A stretch of 64,000 bases of DNA. It comes from Ophthalmolycus amberensis. Its lineage: Eukaryota; Chordata; Actinopteri; Perciformes; Zoarcidae. Positions 25,501 to 37,356 of this stretch are shown piece after piece (the stretch's first letter is position 1; each line of letters starts with the position of its first letter). The DNA is taken from positions 287,501 to 351,500 of the forward strand of contig JAFEUB010001475.1 of assembly GCA_024529925.1 (NCBI GenBank). Reading direction: 5' to 3'. Under the pieces are notes generated by a model. The model was not told the origin of the DNA. It ran no database searches and worked only from the letters and a program-made list of their open reading frames with translations. Position numbers and translations under genes: made by a program.

Positions 25501-28500
25501 ATTCCAGGGTGACTACTGCGAAGTGGACATCCCCGAGTGTGCCTCTGATCCCTGTCAGCATGGTGCCTCATGTTTAGAGGGAGTCAACGAATACACTTGC
25601 CTCTGCTGGCCAGGTACTGAACTACAGGCTACACATCAAACGTTCCTGTACCAACACAAGGACACGCAACCATTGCGAACTGAGCCCACTGTCCATGTGA
25701 ATCTGAGCCCGGAGCACTTTAGCTGGTGATTTTCACTGAACCATACACTGGCTTCCCACAAAGACAAAAACTGCCATGGCCCATTATATTCAGAGGGAAA
25801 TGTATTTTCTTCAGGATTACGTTTGTTTTTGACGCATCACAAACACGTTTTTAACAGTCTACAGTTGGGGTGGATGGGTCAAACAAACACAGGACTTTCA
25901 CACAGGACTGCGCTGTCATTGTCCTGTTGATCATTTATTTCAGTGACTTAAATGCCACTCAATCCTACACACTGGACTGGATTATTATTTTATATTTCAA
26001 TTTAGTTTTATTTCAATTTACAACCCATGTGTTAACAACTGCAAAGTCACCATCTGTATTACTTAAAGACACGAGTATCTCCCAACGTTTCAAAACCAAT
26101 TCAATTTATTTTTGTAATCACAAATTTGCCTCAGAGGGCTGTACACATGCGACATCCTCTGTCCCAGGACCCTCACATCGGAACAGGAAAAACTCCCCCA
26201 AAAAACATTTAACAGGGAGAAACCAAAACCAAACCCAAATAAAACTGGATGAAAATCAGCAAGTGTTTGCTTTCATGAACTCGAGCTCTCAAGAGCCTCT
26301 CTATGGAGCCTCTCTATGGACAAAGTCAGAGGAACCATGAATGTTGGAGAAAATTCCATGACAATAGTAGTTAATGAAATATTTTAGACCATATGACCAT
26401 GCCAATATGCTAGCATGTCTAAAAACAAAAACAGCATAATGTTAGCTATATATAATAAGAGTTATTAATTCAGTCATGAAAGCGTTAAGATTCTCAGTTT
26501 TGAATTAAGATTTAAAAAATGTCAGAAATCAATAAACGGAGATGAAGGAACTAGGGGTGTAACGGTTCATAAAATTCACGGTTGGGTTCGGTACGATACA
26601 GTGGAGCCACGGTTCGGTACGTTTCGGTACAGTAGAAAACTATAAATGCCAGAGAAATGTACTTGATTTTAAAATATATTTATTCATTACAACTAACATC
26701 ATGAAGTTATTCTTTGACTTTGAACAATGATGGAACTATACCTGAGTGACCCATCTTCTGGGGTGTCTTCTTAGCAACACATAAGCATAAAAAACAAAAA
26801 CTGCTCCTTAATGTTACGTCGTATTGTTACTTACATCTTCTCCATCATCATTTTAGTATGAACAATGATGGAACTAAACCTGAGTGAACGTGGCTCTTCA
26901 TCAATAAAGTAAAAACAAATAAAAGAAACATTTTTTTTTCTTTTTTTTATTCAAACGTATTCGGTTCGTCATGCGTACCGAACCGTGAGCCTCGTACCGA
27001 ACGGTTCAATACGAATACGCGTATTGTTACACCCCTAGAAGGAACGCTACTTTTGTGATATCGTTATTAATATGCTTCTCTCATGTAAGTGAGGTTTGAA
27101 GGTTAATTTGGGTTCTAGGTAATGCGTCCAAACTCGGTGTGTTCAGTGTGAATAAAACATTGTCTGCTTTGCTTTCTCTAGGTTACGAAGGCCCAAACTG
27201 CGAGATCGATATAGATGAGTGTGCCGAGCAGCCCTGTGAGAACGGCGGGGAATGTTTTGAGCGTTCGGATCCATCTCACTGGGAGCACGATTGGGAGCTC
27301 AGCTTTGCGGATGCAGCAGGATATATCTGCCAGTGTCAGCCGGGGTTTGCAGGTCTGTAAAACTGAAGCAACCAATCAGCCATATCAACAATTCCATCGT
27401 TTGATTCGTCATCATTTCTTTCATATTGCAGGAGAGAACTGCTCTGTCAACATTGACGAGTGTGAGTCTGAACCCTGCCAGAATGGAGGCACTTGTGAGG
27501 ATAAGGTCAACGGCTACACCTGTACATGCTCTGTAGGATTTCTAGGTGAGTCCCGGACCTTGTAATAAATAGACACAATCTCCTGTTGAATTATAGAACA
27601 CTAAATATAGGCTTTGTATCCGTTTGTTTGTTGTCTCAACATAAAAGAACATCTCACATTTTCTGCTATTTTTAAATGGAGTAAACTGGACGTTACACTA
27701 GAACAGGCCCAGAAAATAGAAATGAAGCGATCAAAATAGTATGTATATAGTTAACCAACTAACAGCAATAGTGAGCCAATGATGGCAAACTCAATACTTG
27801 GTTTAATCCCTTGAATCCAACTGATCCGCTGGTAGGAAACTCATGCTACATGTGCAGCCAAAACTTCCAGATTCTAGTTGGGATTGTAAAGGAGCCGGGG
27901 ATCAAACCACAATCACAATTACTGGATGGCCCGATCTAACACCTGAGCTACAAACCATTTTATTATGCCTCCTCACCAGTGATAGCCTTGGCCAGGTTGT
28001 CCGGACGTACATACATCCGGTTCATTCTCGCGAATGAGATATCTCCGAAACGTCTTGAGCAAATGTCTTCAATTTGCTGCTATTTCCAGTTTGTCCTTTA
28101 TCTAACCAGAAAGGTCTCCTCTAGATACAATATGTCCTTTGCCAGGGAGTCCTGGTAAAGATGGGCAGCAAGTAAAAAAGTACAGATGGGGACAGATAAC
28201 ACCACAACACAAAACATATCAATAAAACAGACACCAAACATACAGGATTTAGAGGCTCAAAGATTCAAGGCAAATAATGGCACTTGTTGAAAGCAGCAAC
28301 ATTGTTGTGTTCACAGATTCAAATATTTTAAACATGTAACGAGAGGGTGAAAATTCCAAGTCAAGTATGCCTTGAAGCTCGTTCCAAGCTTTGGATGTGT
28401 GAAAGGACAACGCAAATCTATATCAGTATTGACCCGCAGGGGATTCAAAGATGCTTACCATGTAATCACAATGTCCTCAGTTCAAGTCCAGTCAGGTGTT

Positions 28501-31500
28501 GCATCTAATCCCCATTCCCTCCCCTCATTTACTGTCACATAACTTCTGTCCCCTATCAACGGTCACAGAAAAGGAATGAAAGGTATACTCACTAGAGCAA
28601 AACGTGTGTTTCATCCGCTGCTGAAAATAGTCCCCAACAAATGCAATACTGTCTCCAGTTTTACATCTTTGGAGTCGATGGGCTTGGAGGTGAGAGCCAC
28701 AAACAGGGATGATCGACATGATCCTTCCCCTTTCTCTTGCGGTGCAGCTCTGGTAGGAGTCTGCCACCACCATGTCTAACCCTCAGTGTCGTCTCCCTCT
28801 AGGTGAGCTGTGTGAGGTGAACATTGACGAGTGTGAGAGCCAGCCCTGCCAGAACGGCGGCTGGTGTGAGGACGGCAGGGCCTCCTACACTTGCCACTGT
28901 CCGGAGGCGGAGCCCGGTGAACTCCCCTGGGGAGGCGATCACTGCGACGTGAAACTCTACGGCTGTGTGGACCACGAATGCCAGAACGGAGCCACCTGCC
29001 ACCCGTGGCTGGAGGGTGGAGAACAGGGTCACACGTGTCTGTGCCCTCACGGCTTCTACGATGAGCAGTGCTCTACGAGGACGACAGTTCTCCTTCTCCA
29101 CTCCTGGATTCATTCACATCCAGGTTGTGCTAGAAGAAAGGACCCGGAGGGAGGTCGAGCACAGCCTTCACCGTGGTTTTGGGGTGCAGCTGCGCTTCCG
29201 GACAACTCTGCCTGACATGTTGCTCTTCTACAGAGGGGATGCGGACAATCACCTAATCTTGGAGATCATGAATGGCGGTCTTCGCGCAAAAGCCTTTTCT
29301 GAGGAGTCTGAACTGGATGTAACATTTCTTGGTTTGGTCAGCGATGGAGAGTGGCGGGAGGCTCACGTGTTTGTAGATAAGGAAGGCCTGGTTCTGATTC
29401 TGAAAGGCCGGGGCTGCGACAGCGACGGATGCAGAGTTACAGATGGCGGTGCTGATGAACCACCCTTCCAGCCCTCTGAAGCCTTCACTCACATGTATGT
29501 CGGCGGAGCACCAGAGGAGCTTTTAGAGTTATCTGCAAGCGGTGCAAGCTTCATTGGATGTATGGAAGACCTGATGATCGACTCTAAGCCTATCCTACCG
29601 CACACCCTTCCAAAGGACCAAGGCCATGAGCTGGGATGCAGTAAGACGGATTGGTGTAAGCCTGACCCCTGCCATGGGCATGGACGCTGTGTGGACCTGT
29701 GGACCAGCTATCAGTGTGACTGCTACCGTCCCTTCCATAGCGAGAACTGCTCTGAAGGTGAGCACCTTCACCACTAGCAAGTTTTTTTCAAAAGTTTTGG
29801 ACAAATCTTGTAAAACAAGTCCCTATAGGTGTAATTTACTTAACTAAAAGAAGCAAAACCACAGTGTTAAAAGTAAAAAAAAGTATTATGAGAAAAATGT
29901 ACTGAAAGAATCAAAAGTAATAGTGTGTATAAGAGAGTGGACCTTGTTATATTCTTATATACAGTATTATTGTTTTGTTAGTGCATTGAAGCAGGAGCAT
30001 TGTAATGTTGTAGTCAAAGTCGAGCAAAGTCTATTTAGTTACTGCTTGGTGGTTTAGTTTTGCATCATATTTTATAAAGGGATCATATATACTGTTTGTC
30101 AGATCTTAGATCCAATGCACACTCATTGTCCACCCCAATGTTTCCTTACACAATGGTTTGTGTGATATTTCTTTGTGTCCAACTGGAGCGATCAGGCAAC
30201 AAAAGTACTTGGTTTAGGGAGAGGCCGTGGTTTGGGTTGAAAGGACTTCGGAAGAGTACAAGTACATACCTTCTGACTCCTGGTTTCACACGGGAGGAAA
30301 GTCTTGTGTTTATAGAACCATGACATTGTTAAGATGGGACAACTTGCCCCGTTGTCAGTCTCTTAAGTTATTGATTATCTTATTACATTACATTACAGTC
30401 ATTTAGCAGACGCTTTTATCCAAAGCGACTTACAATTCAGATTCTCTCACACCGTAGGCACAGCTACAGGAGCAATGTTTGGGGTTAAGTGTCTTGCTCA
30501 AGGACACATCGACATGCGACTAGCGGAGCCAGGGATCAAACCACCGATCCTCTGATTGAAGGATGGCCCTGCTCTCCACTTACCCACAGTCTCCCGTTAT
30601 TAGTACATAGAGTTTGGTAACATCACATAAAACCCAACATAGCCCCACCTAGCATACACCTGCCCGTAGGTCTAACCAGAGTAATCAGAAACCAGTTTGG
30701 GTGTATTTCATTTACAAAGTAACCAGTGAGTATAGCTGTCAAATAAAAAGTACAGGGTTTCCCCTCGAAATATAGTGAAGTAGAAGTATAAAGTAGCATA
30801 TCTTGGAAAAGACTAGTACCTCAAAACTTGACTAAATGTAGTTAGTGACATTCCACCATTTCACAAACGTAATTATCTAAAGTATTTCTTCGGGTAACAG
30901 TAGACCTCAAGATACCGACTAAAGTCATGTGACGAAAAATAACAACTTTAACTGACTTTCAAAGATGATTCCGGGTGAGAAGGTAAACAACCGTCACCAC
31001 AGTGATTTAAGGTTCAATCCCAAGCAATGGAGCTTCAGATTTGGTCTGGTTCTCCATCAAACATAAATGGCTGTTGTTTGTAGATGGGAAGCCAGCGAGG
31101 GAAAATGCATGTTTTACTTATCATTCTTTGTTATTTTACAGAAAACCCTTGTGGCTGCAACTTGCAGAGAATCCCTACCTTGATGATCGGTTACTTTGGT
31201 TTTTAGCTATTTTTATGACTTGACAATGAATGTATGGCAAAAAAGAAAAAGTATGTCACTTTGTGAGCGATGATAGCTCCTGTTTGCACATCACCTGACC
31301 CAAAAACGAGAGCAAGATGCAGTTAGCTGTACCACGGCTTACTACAGTGAAAAATGATTGGAGCCACATTATTTTGCATTTGATGGCCACCTGGAGAAAC
31401 AGTGTTGAGTTCCATAGGTTTGAGGGAACAGCTTGCGCTGCTATGTGAACCTGTACATTCCAGGGGCATCAGGGGCTGATACTGAAGTTACTCAATGTTG

Positions 31501-34500
31501 TAGTCCTATTTTTTGCAATTAATCCAAACTTTCAATTTTCTCCTGTCAGAGTTCTCTTCGTGGACATACAGCCATGAGGACACCGTGAGCTTCAGTGTCT
31601 ACGATGTAGGCAGGAGCCACAAGAGCAACTTCAGTGTGTCCTTCTTCCTGAGGTCCTTGAAGCCAGACGGGCTGCTGTTCCAGCTGAGGAGACCCACGGA
31701 GGAAGAGGGCGGAGATGTCTACTTCTCCGTCTACCTGGGGATGGGGAGGGTTTTTGTCAGCTCACTGCCTAACAGCGCCCCACTAACAGCTCCCATATTT
31801 GTGACCACCGGTGAGAAGCAACTTCTGCAGGTGGAGGTCCACCACAGACAGGTGATCTTTGAGCATGCAGGCCTTCGCTACGGGATAGGAGAGATCCCTG
31901 AGGTGAATGTCAACAGTGGGGATCAGGCTTATGTAGGGGGAGTCCCAGGAGACTGGGACTCCGACATGTGGGGGGGGCATTACAAAGGCTGCCTGCAGGA
32001 CCTTCGCTTAGACTCGGTGCATCTAGATGTGGATGCCTGGAACAGCTCGGACAAGGAGGGAGTGTATCTACCAAGTGTGAAGAAGGCCTGCGTCAGCGAC
32101 AATACTTGCAAGGTAGGAAATAGTCCCTGAAAGGGTTCTGTTCCTGACAGTAGTACAGTAACAATAGCTACTTGGGGCCAGCTTTGCTGGTAGTTATTAG
32201 GACCAACATATCAGTTAGTCATTGCAACACGCTTTACTTTACTTCAGTCCTGCTTCCTGTTATGACGCAGAACTGAATTATATTCCCATATGTTTCTAGG
32301 GAAGGATGCTTTCTTACAGAAGTAAGGCGTAACACAGGACTTTCACCCAGGAGACCTTGTTTGTGTGAAGCATCTTAAAAAGTATCTTGAATATTGTAAC
32401 AAAAGCACTTACTGTAAGCCAAACAATGTTTACCTAAACCTAAGAAATGAGTTGTGTTGCTTGTATAACCAAATCAACTAATGCTAACGTGCTAACAGGC
32501 TAAGTGCTGGAATTTACTTAACACTAAGCTCCATGTCAAACCTGCACCTCCTCCCAAATACGACGTCTTACACCATAGTGTCAAAGCACAGGTTTTTAGG
32601 GACACAGAATTGACTCTTGACAGTTTTGGATACCTGTCATAACATCCAATCAGTTTCAACCCTGCTCTGAAGATTATTTGCTGTCTGATCTCTTGTGTCT
32701 GCGTTATATTATATCTCAATGTCTCCCTCTTCAGGTGAAGCCTTGTCTAAATGGAGGAGAATGCACGGTCACGTTCAACGATTTCTCGTGTTCGTGTCTG
32801 GCGGAATACACCGGAAAGACCTGCGAAACACGCGTGTGGTGTGTGAGCGATCCTTGTGTCAATGGCGGCCACTGTGTGGACCTTCCTGATGGATATGAAT
32901 GTAAGAACATCCCAATCATTTTATAACTGTGGCTCTAGTCAGATGCTGGTCATATTCTTTGGGCAACACTAGCCCTTATGTATACAGTACATTCCATCCA
33001 ATTAGTTGTCTTGACTCTGACTTTGATGTACTTTGCCTGATCTAATTATTACAGATTTTTCTTATTTTTAACATACAAGCAGCATGAAATAATGTATAAG
33101 GAGTGCATTGGACATACTGTATGCTTTAGGGTTGAATGTTGTCCAGTGATTTTTTAAATGATTACTTCCAAGGAATATACAGTATATTAATAAAACTGGG
33201 ATTTGTCATTATACATTTAGTTACATTTTAAACACGGATCTTCAAATAATGAATAGCGAAATTGTTTATGTTTTTCTATTTTTACTTACCCTGTCATATG
33301 TTGATATATGACATATGATTAAGTGGTGGTGTCTCTTAGTAGACCATCAATTCCTCAGTCAGTCAAGAAAATAACTTGTATTTGTTGAGCTAAATGTCAT
33401 TGAGGGTTCCCAAAACATCTTTCCTCTTGCCTTAAAAAAGGCTCCTACCAGGTTGGGACTTCTCTTAAGTTCTCTAGAATATCAGCAGAGGAAGGAGGAC
33501 TTTCTGAGTAGAAGTCCTTAAAGTCAGTGTCCATTTTTCTTAGTTCGGCGTGATTTCCTTCTCTGAGATTCCCTGAAACGATTGCTTTGTAGCAATATAA
33601 AAGAGAAAGCGTCTTTGTTGGGTAAAACCAAACCCCTCAGGTTCAGAGACAGAAACATCTTGATGGAAATCCCAACTCCTTGAGGGTATATTTTGCATGT
33701 AAAGGGAGTCCATTTTGGTGAACATTCTTGGTAAATGTGGAATGTTTCTGTTGTTGACCAGTTCATTTGGTGATGGGTACCTGAGTTGAGGTACTGAGAG
33801 AGAAGAAGTTGTTGAATGGCTATTTGCTCTTCCCTGAACAAGTGCAAATCCAAATTGTCAGACTGATGCTTACAATAACTGAAATCATAATAATACAATA
33901 AACACGTTCTCCACATTGACCTTTAGGTGTGAACAACGCCACGTTTGAGAACAACCCTGTGCACTACAGCGCTGGAGGCTCCCTGGCTGAACCCGTCTCT
34001 AGCATATACGTGGAGCTGCGGACCCGTTCAGAGAACGCTGTGATCCTGAGGGCCTCCCGGGGCTCTGACCTGCTGATGGTGGGTCTGCTGGACTCGTCGG
34101 TCCGGGTGGAGATCCACATTGGCAACAGCGTTGAGGCGCTGGCCTTCACGGGAGTTCGCCAGGTGGCCGACGGGGGCTGGCACCGCGTGAACATCTCCAT
34201 GGCCAACAAGGAGCGCAAAGCCTCTCCCTGGGTCATCACCGTGGACGGAATCACAGACGCCAGCAGCGGGCCGGAGCGCGCAGGAAGCGTTCGCTTTCTC
34301 AACGATAAGGGGGCCACGTTGGCCATCGCAGAGAGCTTCACCGGCTGCTTGGGGGCGGTGAGGGTCGGCGGAGTCTATCTTCCTTTTGTGGGTGACTATA
34401 AAGCCCCGCAGCCGTCTCAGTTCCACCTAGCTGGAAAACCAAAGATCCATTTGGGTTGCACCAGTGCCCCTGTTTGTGACTCAGATCCTTGTGTAAATGG

Positions 34501-37325
34501 AGCCACTTGTGAAGACCTCTTTAACAAACTGGGCTGCGTCTGTGACTCGGGTTGGGAGGGAGAGCTGTGCGAGACGGACACCGATGACTGTGCGTCTCAG
34601 CCCTGCGTCCATGGGAGCTGTAAGGACTACTTGGCTGGTTTCCAGTGCCGTTGCCACCCCGGATATGCCGGCGCGCTCTGTGATGAGGACCTTGACGAGT
34701 GTGAGCGTCACACCTGTGAACATGGAGGCACCTGTCACGACGGACCCAACATGTACACCTGTACGTGCCCCAAGGGCTACAGCGGCCCTCGCTGCCAGTG
34801 AGTACTGCCAACTGTTTATTGGTTCGAACAGGAAGTGGTATAATAATAATAATAACTTTATTCATATATATATATATATATATTTTGGGGCCAGACCCGG
34901 ACGTGCTTTAAAAGTGAATCAGTAAAATCTTAAAATCAATTCTAAAACAAACAGGGAGCCAACGGAGAGAAGCCAGGATTGCAGTGATGTGATGTGGTCA
35001 GTTAGAACCAGTGAGATCTGCATCTGTAGCTTTAGCAGGCTGTGCCTCACAAAGCAAGCATTTCATTTGCTGTCATTGAAGATAAGTTACTCACCTTTTC
35101 CTTCAGGTGGAACTATCCTCCAATACAGTGTGGTGAAGATGTCCGCTGTGAAAATGATGGAGTCTGCGATGATGGGCTGTGGGGAGCTAACTGTACATGT
35201 ATGCCTGGTTTTACAGGCAGCAGGTGAGCTCACTTTTCATAGAATAGAAAGTTCAGAAGCTGTGTTTTAGACTTCAGTGCCAAAATCCTAGATACCCAAA
35301 TGAGTGTGTTAACTGGCTGATGTCTCAGTACGAAACATATTTATAAATCACATTCTCTGGTTCAGAAACGTCGACATTCAGAAACGTACAGTGCCACATT
35401 CACTATGCTCCCGTCGGTGCAATACAATGAAGTTACTGGGATTCTGTTCGTGTGTTTTGAATGTAATACAATGTGAAAGAGCTGTGGGCTAAAGACCTTT
35501 TCCCACAAGACATTTTGACATTTGACATTTTGACTTTGGCTTCTACCATTCATGTGTGCCAGCATCAAGGCACAAGTAGAAGCTCACTCTGGCCATTAAT
35601 TCAGTCTATCATGGTAAAATAAGAGTAAAAGTAAAAACCGAATATGTCAACAAAATGAAGCAAGAATTATGAACCTGGCTTTATCCAATATAAAGATTTC
35701 TTTAAATCAGCACATCATTAACAAGATAATGGCTCACTTAAGCATTTAAGCACACAACTTACAAAAACCTGGAATACAGAAAATAATGAATGAACGTATT
35801 CAACTGGGGAAGTCTCATGGTGACATACAGTGCCTTGCATAAGTATTCACCCCCCTTGGATGTTTTCCCCTTTTGTTGCTTTTATACATGAAATCATGGT
35901 CAGTATAATTTGGCTTTTTTGTCAAGAATTTGCAAAAAAAAAGCTTCTTTCATGTCAAAGAGAAAACTGATTTTTACAAACTAATGTCAATTAATTAAAA
36001 ATATATGAGGTAAAGTAAGTGATTGCATAAGTATTCACCCCCTTTAAATTGACTGACCTAATTCAACAGAAGTCCAGCTAGTTGATGCCAGCAGTGTCAC
36101 AAGTAGTGAGATGGAGATGACCTGAGTGCAGTTGATGTGGGTCAAGTGAATTTAGTATAAACACACCTGTGTCTGGGAGATCCAGTCTCTGGTTCATCAG
36201 TATTCCTGCTTCAATTGGAACATGAAGACAAAAGAACACTCCAAGCAACTCAGAGAAAAGATCATTGAAAAGCACAAGTCAGAAGATGGCAACAAAAATA
36301 TTTCCAACTCACTGGACCTCCCACAGAGTTCAGTTCAGTCCATCATTAAGACATGGAAGGAGTGTGGCACTTGTTTAAATCTCCTAGAGCCGGCCGTCCT
36401 CACAAACTGAGTAGGAAGGAAGAGGACTGATGAGGGAGAACACCAAGACACCTAGGACCACTCTGAAGGAGTTCAAAGCTTCAGTGGCTCAGATGGGGGA
36501 GACTGTACATACAGCAACTGTTGCCCGGGTTCTTCACCAGTCGAAGCTGTATGGGAGAGTGGCAAAGAGAAAGCCACTGTAGAAAGAATCCGCCCAAAGG
36601 CATGTGGGAGACTCCACGGCAGTGGCGGCTGGTGGAAAATGTTCTAGGTAGGGCCATCTTATCAATTTCAGCAAACATCCCAGTATGATTTAATGCAAAA
36701 AAAATGTAAGTATCAAACACGCATTATTACTTGGCAGTTAAATATTTAACATGTATTCCAACACGAAAACAATCAGTAAATAACACTTATATAATATAAT
36801 ATAACATGTTTATTTATTGAGATGCCCCTATGGACCTTGTTATAGGAGGTAAAGATCAGGAGAAGTAAACATGAAGTGTAATTATGAATACTGATGTTAA
36901 ATTAAGCTATGATGAGTTTTCACTGTTAATTTAACATCTCTATTACATGTTGATGCCTCCATGACCAAGTTAAGCAGATGAGACTGAGGACAACTATGTA
37001 GAAGAAAAGATGTTCACTTTGCCGAATATGTAGCTTGACAGAGTTCTCCATGTGTGTCCTGGTGTTCTCATGTTTCCTTACCTCCTCACTCCCGCTCGCG
37101 CGTAGAGACTTCTCCTGACGAGAACGCGCAGCGAGGGGGGCTTGATCGTTCTGGCCCCAAGCTGAATCTATTTGAGGGCGCTGATTGGCTAAATTGTATG
37201 TCACTCATTTATATCTTGAATCAGCAATTGGCTAAACTGCTTCATAGACCCGTCTCTTTTGGGCCAAAACCAGTGGCGGCTGGTCCATAGAGGGCCATGG
37301 GGCATGGCCCCACCATTAGCCACAC

Positions 37326-37356
<31 letters not shown>

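Noticed and set aside
25870..26340. 156-codon plus-strand ORF in crb2 intron 4
   Set aside because: Overlaps a dispersed repeat, AT-rich, no family resemblance, no splice phase fit to crb2.
33524..33916. 130-codon minus-strand ORF before crb2 exon 10
   Set aside because: Intronic, AT-rich, no homology recognised and overlaps nothing conserved.
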